Assembly: GCA_023053685.1 (NCBI GenBank)
Contig: JALIGW010000029.1
Location: 1,456,001 to 1,520,000 of the forward strand
Direction: 5' to 3'
Source: Diadophis punctatus similis
Lineage: Eukaryota; Chordata; Lepidosauria; Squamata; Dipsadidae
DNA length: 64,000 bases
Below, one piece after another: positions 1 through 10,197 of this stretch. The position numbers were made by a program, and so were the translations under genes. The first letter of the stretch is position 1; each line of letters opens with the position of its first letter. The notes under the pieces were generated by a model that saw only the letters and a list, made by a program, of their open reading frames with translations, searched no databases and was not told where the DNA came from.

Positions 1-50
1 CTACTACCGGTTCTCCAGAACCTGTCAGAACCTGTTGAATTTCACCCCTG
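1..50 (-). mobile_element. Right end of a short hAT-like element (ACCGGTTCTCC family), cut by window edge
   Basis: The first 50 bases match the end of the elements at 25727 and 58188: an ACCGGTTCTCCAGAA stretch, then CAGAACCTG and the terminal TTCACCCCTG. Only the end is in the window, so its target duplication cannot be tested. It is non-coding. Confidence 0.75.
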
Positions 51-230
51 GATCCTTGCCTGTGATGTTTTCTTTGGGAAATATAATTATGTATAAATAT
101 TAAAAACTATCATCTACTCTCATCTCAAGGAACAGAACAGTTTCTATAAATGTAATTAAATTGATCAGCCTCACCTATATTTTACATTTCTCTTATTTTC
201 TGCTAGGCTATCAGAGATTTTATAGAAGTA

Positions 231-583
231 AAAAGGTAAAGAGGTAAAGGTTCCCCCGCACATGCGTGCTAGTCGTTTCCAGCTCTAGGGGCGGTGCTCA
301 TCTCCATTTCTAAGCCAAAGAGTCAGCGCTGTCCGAAGACATCTCTCTGTCATGTGGTCGGCATGACTAAAGCCAAAGGTGCACAGAGCGCTGTTACCTT
401 CCTACCAAAGTGGTCTCTATTTTTCTATTTGCATTTTTACATGCTTTTGGACTGCTAGGTTGGCAGAAGCTGGGACAAGTAACGGGAGCTCACTTCGTTA
501 CGCGGCGCTAGGGATTCGAACCGCTGAACTGCCGACCTTCTAATCGACAAGCTCAGCGTCTTAGCCACTGAGCCACCGCATCC
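231..583 (-). mobile_element. Sauria-type tRNA-derived SINE
   Basis: On the minus strand this begins with a tRNA-like head: an A box resembling TGGCTCAGTGGCTAAG and a B box GGTTCGAATCC at about 512-522. It continues through the body usual for squamate Sauria SINEs and ends at about 231-250 in an ACCTTTACCTCTTTACC tail, the Bov-B-like 3' end of that family. It is flanked by a 14-base target duplication at 217-230 and 584-597 with one mismatch, which fixes both ends. It has no coding capacity and would depend on a Bov-B LINE for movement. Confidence 0.85.
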
Positions 584-597
584 ATTTTATATAAGTA

Positions 598-1227
598 GCA
601 TCATTTGAATGCTTCGCCTATTCACCGTCATGTTATCCTTTTACATACGAGGTATCATGAACCGTATGTACTGTACCTATAAAACACATAGACTTTATAT
701 CTATGATAATAAATATTGATATCCTGCTTTTCAATAATGGTATACTCAGCATTCCCAGGCATTGATCACCAACTCAAGATTCACTTATGTGATCACATTG
801 CATCCCTTCAAATAATTCCATTATGGAACTATCATCTACATGTATTCGCTTATTATTTGATATCCACTTTTTCTTTAAGGAATTCAGAATGTCATAGGGT
901 GCTCACTTCACAAAATGTCAATATTTGATCAATGGTCAGTTGTCTGATACTCCCATTTTCCCCTTCAGTGCAAAATAGGTTTGGATTTAAGCTTGTAACA
1001 TTAACTAGACTTAATTTAATAGCAAAGGAGACTCTGAGCATCTCAGTTGGTTTCTATCTCTGCATTAGCCCCTCCCTCAGTCCGGCGATTCATTGACCCA
1101 TCTACTCTGTTAGTTGAAATGCTGCATAGACACTACTTCCAAGACAACTAGATGGGATGAAAGGGGAGTTATCCATCTCAGTTACTGTAGTTATTAGTAG
1201 ATTTATTTTTACCCAGCTTTATTCAGG
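598..1227. other. AT-rich unique sequence, nothing recognised
   Basis: I see no exon-like reading frame, RNA gene or clear repeat in this stretch between the SINE and the first hAT element. Confidence 0.5.
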
Positions 1228-1235
1228 CCATGGTC

Positions 1236-1755
1236 CAGTGGTGGGTTCCTACCAGTGCTGTCCACTCTATAGCACCGGTAGCGGCCCGCTGGTGACGTCA
1301 CAGTACCGGTGCGGTCGGTCGCCGGTGCCTGGATGCCGCCATTAAAAAAAATGTTTTTAAACTTTTTTTAAAAAGTTCTGCGCATTCCCAGAAGCCGAGC
1401 TTCCGGCACTGCGCATGCGCTGCCTTCCTACCCCACAGTGAGTCCAAGCAGGGGAGGATGGCTGAGGGAGCGCGTGAGACACTGAAAGAATGGGCAGCAG
1501 GACCTATCTCAGTTCCCCTTCCTTCAGCAGTCTGAGAAGCCACGAACGCACGGTGATGATCCTAGGCATTTTCACACGTTTGAGGCTTCTCGAGCTGCTG
1601 AGGAGAGGGGGAATGGGCGGCAGGACCTATCTCAGTTCCCCTCCCTTCAGCAGTCTGAGAAGCCACGCCCACCCAGTCACATGGCTGGCAAGCCACATCC
1701 ACAAAATAAGCCACGCCCACAGAGTGGTAGTAAAAAAATTAGGAACCCGCCCCTG
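1236..1755 (+). mobile_element. Non-autonomous hAT transposon, 520 bp, intact ends
   Basis: The ends are an imperfect 14-bp terminal inverted repeat, CAGTGGTGGGTTCC on the left and CAGGGGCGGGTTCC read inward from the right. It is flanked by a perfect 8-bp target duplication ccatggtc at 1228-1235 and 1756-1763, diagnostic of hAT insertion. The interior is GC-rich, holds an NRF1-like TGCGCATGCGC at about 1410-1420, and contains two diverged copies of a segment (about 1497-1550 and 1620-1665) built on CAGGACCTATCTCAGTTCCC. It encodes no transposase. A second copy lies at 59104-59627. Open frames here are chance. Confidence 0.9.
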
Positions 1756-1763
1756 CCATGGTC

Positions 1764-2558
1764 CCATCTGCAACCACTCCCCATCTAGAAGTGGTTGCCT
1801 CACACGTGAAAGGATTCTGAGGAACGTTTGCACTGCTTCTGTCGTCACCCAAAATCAGAACATTTTTTTAATGTATTACCTGACTTCTGGGGATGACTTG
1901 CATCAGTTTTACCTGGGATACAGGTTTCTTTAAAAGAAATACATGAGAAATGTGTTCGTAGGATTATTTTTTGAAGAGCGAAACAAGTTTTAAAATTTAA
2001 TGAATGAAAATATCCTGTCTTTCTATTTCAATTAAGACTGCAGCTCTTTGTAACCCCCCACCCTTTCTTTTGGTGTTATAAAAGCATATAACAACCAATC
2101 AAAAATAGGAAGATTAGATCTTACTGCGTACTTCCATTGGGAAATGTGAAAATTCTTAGGTGGAATCTTTAGGGGCTATGATGAAAAAGTAAGGAGAGCT
2201 GTAGTTCCTATCACCTTGGCAATTATACGCAATGAGGAGAAGGGTAGGATGGCTTCATGTGGAAGAGGGCATTCCAAGAGAGAATTATTCTGACCTTCGC
2301 ACAATTCTCACTGACCCAGATATCACATTATCCTTTGAGTTCTCTGATGGCAGCAGGAACCTTCTTGAGAGAATTTGACAACAGAAGATGGAAGGAGAGA
2401 TTTAAACCTGATCCCAGAATGTTAATGACAAAAACAAAAGGGTCTAAATTTGTCAATTGTCATATTTTGTACTTTAATCCTCCTCCTTCCCCCCTCCCCA
2501 CCCCTCCTCAAATGACCCTAAAATAATTGTGGGTCTAAAACCCCAAATGGCATGGCTT
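1764..2558. other. Unique sequence, nothing recognised
   Basis: This holds AT-rich sequence and a short C-rich run near 2480-2510. I see no gene or identifiable repeat. Confidence 0.5.
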
Positions 2559-2675
2559 TTCTCCATAGTGGGTGAAACTATCATCCAGGATGGGTTGACC
2601 TCGTCCAATCAGCTTGAGGACTGAGTCTGTTAATTTTGAATTTGGGGCTCCGCCTTGCCTGGTATCCCCAGTTAT
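2559..2675 (+). repeat. DIRS left inverted terminal repeat
   Basis: This pairs with the reverse complement of 10055-10165. About 98 bases from AACTATCATCC to CCCAGTTA are nearly identical, differing by a base or two, including one extra T near 2613. Such high identity between arms suggests a fairly recent insertion or template-driven homogenisation. Confidence 0.85.
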
Positions 2676-3405
2676 GACTTCGTCCTCAGACTGGACGGAT
2701 GTGGCTTGGTCATCTCCATTCCTGTCAGCGTTTTTCTGGGTCAGCGTTCTACAGAACCTTGCATCGTGAGTTTTGTCATTTCCCCGGCTCCTCAACTGTC
2801 ATCGGAGGGCCGGGTGGATTGCAGCTACAAGCATTGGCTCATGCTGCCGCAGCGGTTACCTGTGCTGCAGGAGGCATTGAGATATATATAAGACCCTGTC
2901 TTCGGTCTGCCTCAGAACTGGAGGTTTTCCCTTCGACCCTCCTCAGCACCTGTAAGGGGCTTCAGCTCTGTCCATCTTTGGGCAACACGGCATTGGCCTG
3001 GGGAGCTTCTGTGCTTCCCCTTCCCTTGGACAATTATCAAACACCAAGTGGGAGGGCTCCGGCGCTGAAAAGAGGCTGTGATTGGGACAGTTTAACTAGT
3101 AACCAGTGCAGTTGCTGGACCATCTCGGCTGGCGACCTGGACACCTTCTCGGGCTCCGTTTCCCCGTTGCTGCCATTTTTTTGCTGTTTCTCTGACCGCC
3201 CGTGATGAATCTGTTGCTGGAGTCTTGCACTCGTGCGACGCGGGTGGTCAACTGCAAAGAGCCGTGCCAACTATCAGCTGGGTCCTCAGAACAGTGATCA
3301 ATCAGCAAGCCTCTCCCCACCAGTATTAGCTTCTGAGGCTCATCTTGAGGCACTTCAGAGCCGCGTCGAGGCGCGTCACCTCCCCGACAGCTCCCAGCAT
3401 TGCTG

Positions 3406-3461
3406 GTGGCCATTTTGAACCAACGGCCCTTGTTGGTGGCCATTTTGAACCAACGGCCATT
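3406..3461 (+). repeat. Two tandem copies of a 27-bp unit in the DIRS leader
   Basis: The unit GGTGGCCATTTTGAACCAAC plus CCGGCC-like bases occurs twice in a row just upstream of the gag-like frame. More GCCATTTTG motifs follow near 3478-3505. It is probably a leader minisatellite. Confidence 0.6.
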
Positions 3462-3633
3462 GTTCCACTTACTGTGCCGCCATTTTGCAGCTCAGTGGTC
3501 ATTTTGTTCTAAGGATTTGGGCCTTGTCTGTTGGGCGGAGTCAATCCCAGGGCACGAATCACTTGCACATCTAATCTCCATACTACATTGGCTCCCTAAT
3601 TTCTCTGGCAAAGCCAGGAGATAGCTCTCTGCC

Positions 3634-4589
3634 ATGTCGGAGCCACCTCATCTCAATCATCTAGGTCTGGCAAGCGACATTCCAAATCGGTGCCTCAACC
3701 TGTGGGAGAGCCCCAGCCCTCCACCTCCAGGGCAACCGATCCAACTGGATATGAGCGGTCCAATAGGTCGGCTAGGTCCAAGGCCGCAGAAAGGGATGAG
3801 CACAGATGGTATAAAGCCTTTCAAAAACTTCCCTGGCTAGGGCAGAATCCCTAGTTGGTTGGTTCCAGCCCCTCAACTCTTCGTTGACATGGTCCAGTAC
3901 CAATGGACAGCTCCTGCCTCAAGGCCCTCCACCTGTGCCACCGATCATCATTACTTCAATGTGGCGACGTCCCTCTCACAAATCCTGCCAGTCCCCTCCG
4001 TGGACTCCCCAGTGACGGCCTTGTATTCATCCACCACTATGCCAGGGGACTCGGAAGAGCTTCTTTGCCCAGAAGATAGACGCTCAGAACAGGCGCTCCA
4101 GAAAGTCCATCAGGTGGCCACCTGGGCGGTCAGGGCATTGGCTACTGCGTCTTTCTTCAATTGCTCTTCTTTGATTTGGCTCCGTCAGCTACAGGAGCAC
4201 ATCCCTTCATTCAACCTGAGGGCGCAACAAGACATTACCAAATTGATTGCAGCGACTCAATTTTCGGTGGACGCCACTTTGCAAGCATCAAAATTTGCAT
4301 CAAAGACCATAGCAACATCCATGGTGATCAGACGGATGCAGTGGATGTGGCAATGGCAGACGGACACACACCACAAATGGCAGCTGGCGTCCGCGCCCTT
4401 CAAGGGCCAGCATCTGTTCAGGGAAGCCCTGGACCTGGTTTTGGTCAAGTGCAGGGACCGAAAGAAGATCCTTCCCTCCTTTTCTCATAAAGGAGGTTTA
4501 AGATCAGCCCCCTACTCCTGGCTGCCCTTTCAAGGGTCCGACCAGCCGTCATCTACCCCCCAGATACCAAGGTCAGTATGGCTATAGGC
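3634..4589 (+). pseudogene. DIRS gag-like ORF1 remnant
   Basis: The region before the reverse transcriptase holds two open pieces, 3634-3840 (68 codons) and 3859-4587 (242 codons). The second has the usual character of vertebrate DIRS ORF1: an alpha-helical middle with many Gln, Ala and Trp, then RRMQWMWQWQTDTHHKWQL and an APFKGQHLFREAL segment, both typical of DIRS gag-like proteins. Stops and a frame change between the pieces break it. Its role in the family is presumably nucleic-acid binding and particle assembly, but no zinc knuckle is visible. Identification rests on position and resemblance. Confidence 0.65.
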
Positions 4590-6001
4590 CACACCAATAT
4601 CAGGATAGGCCCAGTCATGGGAGGCAGTTCAAATGGCCCTTTTGGGGAGGTGGGGGTCGCTCCAGGCGACACCCCAGATAATTCCCTCTCCGATCATCCC
4701 CTTGGGGGCCATTTGTCCCTATTTGCCCCCCAAGTGGGAGCTCATTACCCAGGACAGGTGGGTCCGGGAGACTGTGACTTACGGTCTCTCTCTGGAATTT
4801 CTCTCCATTCCCCCGAGGTTCTTTCCAGTATCCAGAGATCCTTTGAAGAAACACCTAATGGACTCTGCTATCCAGCACCTGTTGGACATTCGAGCCATCT
4901 AACAGGTGCCTCACCATCAAATTGGACAGCGATTGTACTCCATTTTGTTCGTAGTTCCAAGACCTTGGGGGGATGGAGGGCAATTCTGGACCTAAAGCGT
5001 TTGAACCATTATGTAAAATGTCGACAGTTCAAAATGCACTCTCTCCAATCCATCCTCGAGGGAATGCACAGGGGAGACTATCTAGCTTCCATAGACCTCA
5101 CCGAAGCCTATCTGCACATTCCCATCCATCCTCTTCACCAGCAGTACCTCCGGTTCTGCTATGCGGGCAGGCACTACCAGTACAGGATCCTCCCCTTTGG
5201 CCTATCCTCCACACCTTGCGTCTTCACGAAAGTGCTCGTGGTGGTGGCAGCCCACCTCAGGTCCATACCCGTGCATGTCCAGTGTTATCTCGATGACATC
5301 CTGATTCAGGCCTCTTCCAAACAACTGGCCTTAAGTCAAATCCAGATAACCTTGGAGACGCTGAGACACCACGGGTTCTCAATTAACATGGACAAGAGCC
5401 ATCTAGATCCCTCTACCACCCTCCTCCACATGGGAGCCGTCATTGATTCTGTTGAGGGTAGGGTCTCCTTGTCCTAGGACAGGCAAGACAGCATCAGAGA
5501 ACTCTCCGGCCTTGTCCAACACCAGCATAGGTCCCAATTTCCCTACTGTCTTCCCTCTTAGGGAAGATGATCTCGGAAATTTCCATCATGCCCTGGGCGC
5601 ATCTACATTTGAGGGATCTCCAATGGCTCCTTTTACCCTTCCAGAAAGCTGGCCGCAGCACCTCCGTTGCCAAAATTCTGGTCCCTCCGGCAGTTCACAG
5701 GTCCCTCACCTGGTGGCGCTCGACGGCGATTTTGCAGGGCTGTCTCTTCCGAGAACCCGTCCGCCTGCTCATTACCACCGATGCCAGCCTGTTCGGGTGG
5801 GGTGCCCACTCCCAAGACCTCACTGCTCAGGGCAGGTGGACCCCAGCGGAAGCCAAGTGTTCCATCAATTGGCTGGAACTCGGGGCTCTCATGCATTTAT
5901 CCCGCCTGGCTGCCGGACAGCACGTCCTCGTGCTCACGGACAATGTGGAGGCCAAAGCCCACGTGAACAGGCAGGGAGGGACCTGCTCATGTATCCTAAT
6001 G
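4578..6001 (+). pseudogene. DIRS pol remnant part 1: reverse transcriptase and first part of RNase H
   Basis: An open frame of 299 codons (4578-5477) carries a DIRS/Ty3-type reverse transcriptase: LDLKRLN near codon 136, motif A in SIDLTEAYLHIPIH near codon 171, LPFGLSSTP near 206 and the catalytic YLDDILI near 236. A stop at about 5475-5477 and at least one frameshift lead to a second frame (from about 5567) with RNase H motifs: TDASLFGWGAH (first Asp), WLELGALMHL (Glu) and LTDNVEAKAHVN (second Asp). The frame is then cut at codon ILM by the LINE and resumes after it with QEAM. The protein would have copied the element's RNA; this copy cannot. Confidence 0.88.
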
Positions 6002-6005
6002 TGAG

Positions 6006-7826
6006 ATGAAACGCCAAAAGAGACGTCTAGAACGCCGCTGGAGAGCCAGCAAAACCGAGTCTGATCGAACACTATTAAGAACCTACATCAAGTCTTATTT
6101 AGTGGCAATAAGGGCGGCAAAACGATCTCATTTTTCCGCTCTTATTGCGTCCGCAGATTCTCACCCAGCCGCCTTGTTTAGGGTGACTCGCTCCCTCCTT
6201 GCCAAAGGGGGGAGCGAGGAACACTTGCAAGGTAGAGCTGAGGAATTCGCGCAGTTTCTGTCGGATAAAGTCGCTCAGATTCGGTCAAATCTGGACTCCG
6301 GCTGGGCAGAGTCCATTGAGATGACAGGGGCAAGTCTTAGTCCACCGTTGTGGGAGGAGTTTGGGCCTATTTCTCCAGAAGACGTGGACAGAGCCGTGGG
6401 TGCGATGGGTGCCTCCACCTGTTTATTGGACCCGTGCCCCTCCTTGTTGGTTTCCGCCAGCAGAGATGTGGCACAAGGCTGGATCCAGGCGGTGGTCATC
6501 GCTTCTTTGACGGAGGGATCTGTACCGCAGCTGTTAAAAGTTGCGGTGATTAGACCCCTCCTGAAGAAGCCTTCCCTGGACCCAGCGGACTTGAAGAACT
6601 TTCTTCCGGTCTCCAACTTACCTTTTTTAGGGAAAGTTGTTGAGAAGGTGGTGGCTACTCAGCTTCTGCAACTATTGGAGCAAACGGATCATCTAGACTC
6701 CTATCAGTCGGGTTTCAGGTGCGGCTTCAGTACAGAAACTGCCTTGGTCGCCCTGATGGATGACCTCTGGCGAGCCCGGGATGGTGGAAATTCCTCCATC
6801 CTGGTGCTACTTGACCTCTCAGCGGCTTTCGATACCATCGACCATGGTATCCTTCTGCATCGTCTAGGTGAGTTGGGAGTGGGAGGCACCGTTTTGCGGT
6901 GGTTCTCCTCTTATCTCACCGATAGGACGCAGTCAGTGTTAACAGGAGGGCAGAGATCGTCCCCCAGGCCTCTGCTATGCGGGGTGCCTCAGGGTTCGGT
7001 TCTCTCGCCCATCTTGTTCAACATCTACATGAAACCGCTGGGGGAGATCATCCGGAGACATGGGGTGAGTTTCCATCAGTATGCTGACGACACCCAGCTG
7101 TACATCACCACCCCGTCTCAATTCAGTGAGGCAGCTGATGTAATGTGCCGATGCCTGGACGATGTTAGGACCTGGATGGGGAGAAACAGACTCAGACTCA
7201 ACCCCGACAAGACTGAGTGGCTTTGGATACTGCCTCCTAAGGACCAAAACAACGGTCCCTCCTTGGTTCTGGAGGGAGTGAAATTAACTCCCTCGGAACA
7301 GGTCCGCAATTTGGGGGTCCTCCTAGATCCACAGCTAAAATTAGAGCAACACCTTATAGCTGTGGCTAGGGGGGCCTATGCACAGGTTCGCCTGGTGCAC
7401 CAATTGCGGCCATACTTGGAGAAGGAGGCTCTACTCACGGTCCCTCATGCCCTTGTCACATCTCGATTGGACTACTGCAATGCGCTCTACATGGGGCTAC
7501 CCTTGAAGAGTATTCGGAGACTTCAGTTGGTGCAAAATGCGGCTGCGCGTGCTGTGGTGGGTGTGCCAAGGTACACCCACGTTACACCTATACTCCGCCA
7601 GCTGCATTGGCTGCCCATTGGTCTCCAGGTACAATTCAAGGTGTTGATCATCATCTTTAAAGCCCTACATGGCCTAGGACCAGGTTACCTTCGGGACCAC
7701 ATTCTGCCTCACACTTCCCTTCGACCGGTTAGGGCCCATAGAGTGAGCCTCCTCCAGGTCCCGTCAGCCAAACAATGCCGGTTGGCGGGCCCTAGGGGGA
7801 GGGCCTTCTCTGTGGGGGGGCCCTAG
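6006..7826 (+). pseudogene. CR1/L3-clade LINE reverse transcriptase ORF (truncated at both ends)
   Basis: This is 606 codons with no in-frame stop. It starts in a basic region (KRQKRRLERRWR) that normally links endonuclease to reverse transcriptase, so the Met is not a native start. Motif A is LLDLSAAFDTIDH near codon 268, motif B GVPQGSVLSPILFN near 325 and motif C FHQYADDTQL near 356. The C-terminal segment LQLVQNAAARAV...LHWLP is usual for jockey-superfamily LINEs. It ends early because a 31-bp tandem duplication (7790-7851) shifts the frame; undisturbed, the frame would continue through ALWNQLPPETRTIPTLL to LFLQAGGKD near 7962. The enzyme primes on nicked target DNA. Confidence 0.9.
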
Positions 7827-7851
7827 GGGGAGGGCCTTCTCTGTGGGGGGG
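7790..7851 (+). repeat. 31-bp perfect tandem duplication inside the LINE ORF
   Basis: Two identical 31-bp units (7790-7820 and 7821-7851) run from CCCTAGGGGG to TGTGGGGGGG. The related LINE copy at 56214 has only one. Because 31 is not a multiple of three, the duplication shifts the frame and brings TAG into frame at 7824-7826. Confidence 0.9.
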
Positions 7852-8126
7852 CCCCGCGCTCTGGAACCAACTTCCCCCAGAGACTCGAACCATCCCCACC
7901 CTGCTGGCCTTCTGGAAAGCCGTTAAGACATGGCTCTTCCTGCAGGCAGGGGGGAAAGACTAAATCCATCTGAACTCCCCCCTTGGTATGGCTGATTGTG
8001 AACATTTTTTAATTTTTATATATCTTTTAACTGTTGTTTTTAAATTACTGTTTATTATTAATGTTCTTATACAATTGTTGTACGCCGCCCTGAGTCCCTC
8101 GGGAGTAGGGCGGCATAGAAGAACAA

Positions 8127-8130
8127 ATAA

Positions 8131-8166
<36 letters not shown>
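8127..8166 (+). repeat. (AATA)n microsatellite at LINE 3' end
   Basis: About nine AATA units follow the LINE 3' hairpin and pass directly into the DIRS target sequence, consistent with seeding by the LINE tail. Confidence 0.85.
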
Positions 8167-8710
8167 GCAGGAAGCAATGAGACTGGGCCTCTGGGCGGAG
8201 TGGCACCTTCTGTCCCTCTCGGCAGACCACATCTCCGGGGTGACAAACACCCAGGCGGATTGGCTCAGTCGGATGACTGTCAATCCGGCAGAGTGGCGAC
8301 TACATACGTCCTCTTCAAGGACCTGGCCAACACCTTCAGTCTTCCAGCAGTTGACCTCTTCGCGACCCCGGATAATGCCCAGCTACCAAGATTTTTCCTG
8401 AGGTTCCAGTCCCGAGGAGCAGAGGCAGTCAATGCCCTTCCCGCCCCTGGCCCAAGGACCTGCTATATGCCTTCCCTCTCCTCCCTGTCCTCCCCAAGGT
8501 CATTTGGAAAATTCTGGACGAACAGGCAGAGGTGATACTGTTGGCCCCTCATTGGCTCAGACGACCTTGGTTTGCCGACTTGAAGGCGCTGTTGGTGGCC
8601 CCACATTGGCCAATCCCCTTACTGGAGGCCTCGCTGAGCCAGGGACAGTTGGTTCATCCGGATCCTGGGTGGTTCTGACTGACCGCTTAGCGCTTGAGGG
8701 GGTGTTCTAA
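8163..8710 (+). pseudogene. DIRS pol remnant part 2: end of RNase H and post-RNase H region
   Basis: After the LINE the DIRS frame resumes with LGLWAEWHLLSLSADHISG and NTQADWLSR, the last RNase H block (His and Asp). A frameshift then leads to VDLFATPDNAQLPRF and, in another frame, LAPHWLRRPWFADLKALLVA-like sequence. These blocks lie between RNase H and recombinase in vertebrate DIRS elements, where a Dam-like methyltransferase has been described; I cannot assign that activity here. Several frame changes make it non-functional. Confidence 0.75.
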
Positions 8711-8744
8711 GGCACCAGCAGTTCTCTGCCAAAGTCATCGATAC

Positions 8745-9733
8745 CATGCAGGCCTCTAGAAAGCCTTCCACGGAATGTATTTAAACCGCAACTTGGAAGG
8801 TGTTTTGTGCCTCGTGCACCAAGGAGAGTTGTTCCCCTGTGCAGGTCTCAGTCCCCAAAATCCTGGACTTCTTCCAGGAGGTCTTTGACAAGGGCTTGTC
8901 TCCGAATACCATCCGGAGACAGGTTGCGGCATTGTCTTCTGTTCTGTCCTGTGGGGAGGCAGCATCTCTGGCGCAGCTTCCCGCCATCCGGGTGCCACCA
9001 ATCTGCGCCCCCTCCCAGTGGTGCATCGGTTCCCAACCTGGGACCTCACCAGAGTACTGAACTCTTTCACCCAGCCGCCTTATGAACCTTTACGCTCAGT
9101 TAACCTGAGACACCTGACTTAAAAGACAGTCTTCCTGGTGGCCATCACCTCGGCCAGGAGATCTCAGAATTGTCGACCCACTCAGTCAGACAGGACTTGT
9201 GTGTCTTCCATCAGGACAGGGTTGTTCTCCAACTGGACCTGTCCTTTGTGCCAAAGATCAACACTTGGTTTCATCGTGCTCAAGAACTCATCCTACCAAA
9301 TTTTTGTCCTCATCTGGTTCATGCTCTGGAGCGCAAGTGGCATAAGCTCGACGTACGGCGGGTGCTCCGTATTTACATTAAACGCACGTCAGCCCTTCGC
9401 AGAATGGAGTCTCTCTTCGTGGCGTTCCTGCCATCGTCCTTAGGCCAGAAGGCATCGGCCTCCACCGTTGCCAGGTGGATTCGGGCAACGATCACAGCCG
9501 CTTATGATTCCTCAGCGACGGCGTGGCCCATTCGGATCACTGCACGCTCCATGTGTAGTGCGGCAATTTTGGCGGCCTGGGCAACCCAGGCATCTCTCAA
9601 GGTGTGTCGTGCAGCCACCTGGGCGACTCCGTCACAGTTTATTCGCCATTATAAAATCAATACCTTCATATCGGCTGATGCATCGTTTGGCCGCAGGGTG
9701 TTGCAGAGGGTCCTTGAGGACAGGGCACGGTGA
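8745..9733 (+). pseudogene. DIRS tyrosine recombinase remnant (ORF3)
   Basis: The N-terminal core-binding part reads ILDFFQEVFDKGLSPNTIRRQ (8854-8920). The catalytic domain starts with FLVAITSARR (9133-9159), the expected box I arginine. A one-base loss right after it shifts the frame into STHSVRQDLCVFHQD (from 9170). The open piece 9170-9733 (187 codons) holds the rest and ends with CRAATWATPSQFIRHYKIN, which contains the nucleophile tyrosine. The family's box II pattern (AHSTR-like) reads ARSMC here, so both the histidine and second arginine appear to be lost. The enzyme would have integrated the circular DNA; this copy is inactive. Confidence 0.85.
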
Positions 9734-9775
9734 GGAGCCCAGCTCAATCCCTCCGAGGACAGACTGCTTGGGTAT

Positions 9776-9858
9776 GTCCCATCCTGGGTGATAGTTCCAC
9801 CCACTATGGAGAAGGGGTGTTGGTCTTACCTGATACGCCTTTTCTCGTAGGGTGGAAT
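9776..9858 (+). repeat. DIRS internal complementary region
   Basis: This contains TTCCACCCACTATGGAG, complementary to the outer left end, joined to TTGGTCTTACCTGATACGCC, complementary to the outer right end. The arrangement is specific to DIRS-type elements. Confidence 0.85.
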
Positions 9859-9895
9859 TATCATCCAGTCCCACCCAAGTTCTGCTGGGCATGGA

Positions 9896-10022
9896 CAGTG
9901 TTTCTCTTTGCAATGGCTGCGGCCTCCCGAATTTCCTGTGCTTCCCGGTCATGGCCAGTGTTTCCCTCTGCCGAGTCTGTGGTTTCCTGAGCTTCCTGTG
10001 GTTCCTGAGCATCCTGGAGATG
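9896..10022 (+). repeat. Degenerate short repeats in DIRS 3' region
   Basis: Loose repeats of CCTGTG/CCCGGTCATGGCCAGTGTTTC and TTCCTGAGC-type units lie between the internal complementary region and the right terminal repeat. It looks like a decayed minisatellite. Confidence 0.45.
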
Positions 10023-10054
10023 CCACGTCGAGTCTGTGTTCATCGGCTTCATTG

Positions 10055-10197
10055 TAACTGGGGATACCAGGCAAGGCGGAGCCCCAAATTCAAAATTAAC
10101 AGACTCAGTCCTCAGCTGATTGGACGAGGTCAACCCATCCTGGATGATAGTTACACCCTACATGAAGAGGCGTATCAGGTAAGACCAACGCCCCTTT
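10055..10197 (-). repeat. DIRS right inverted terminal repeat
   Basis: This is the reverse complement of the left repeat over about 100 bases. It continues outward with GTATCAGGTAAGACC, which is complementary to the second half of the internal complementary region. Confidence 0.85.

Larger units (their letters stand above)
6002..8162 (+). mobile_element. 5'-truncated CR1/L3-like LINE inserted in the DIRS RNase H
   Basis: The insertion splits the DIRS frame exactly between TAATG (5997-6001) and its duplicate at 8163-8167, a 5-bp target duplication that partly overlaps the A-rich tail. The LINE keeps the linker, reverse transcriptase and C-terminal region but lacks the endonuclease, so it was truncated on insertion. 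The 3' end, ACGCCGCCCTGAGTC then GAGTAGGGCGGCATAGAAG, can form a small hairpin and is followed by (AATA)n at about 8127-8162. That 3' layout is known from snake CR1/L3 LINEs. A shorter copy lies at 56214-56780. Confidence 0.9.
2559..10197 (+). mobile_element. DIRS-like tyrosine-recombinase retrotransposon, decayed, interrupted by a LINE
   Basis: The element is bounded by inverted terminal repeats (about 2559-2675 and 10055-10197) and has an internal complementary region at about 9776-9858. That region joins the complement of the outer left end (CCACTATGGAG) to the complement of the outer right end (TTGGTCTTACCTGATAC), the DIRS hallmark used to rebuild ends through a circular intermediate. Between them, in order, lie gag-like sequence, a reverse transcriptase with YLDDILI, RNase H, and a tyrosine recombinase. 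Without the 2.16-kb LINE at 6002-8162 it is about 5.5 kb, a usual DIRS length. Stops and frameshifts occur in every coding part, so it is dead. DIRS elements integrate by recombinase and leave no target duplication, and I see none. Confidence 0.9.

Noticed and set aside
3859..4587. A host gene exon
   Set aside because: Position between a DIRS terminal repeat and DIRS reverse transcriptase and the gag-like composition make it transposon sequence.
6006..7826. An active autonomous LINE
   Set aside because: The endonuclease and 5' region are missing and the ORF is frameshifted by the 31-bp duplication.
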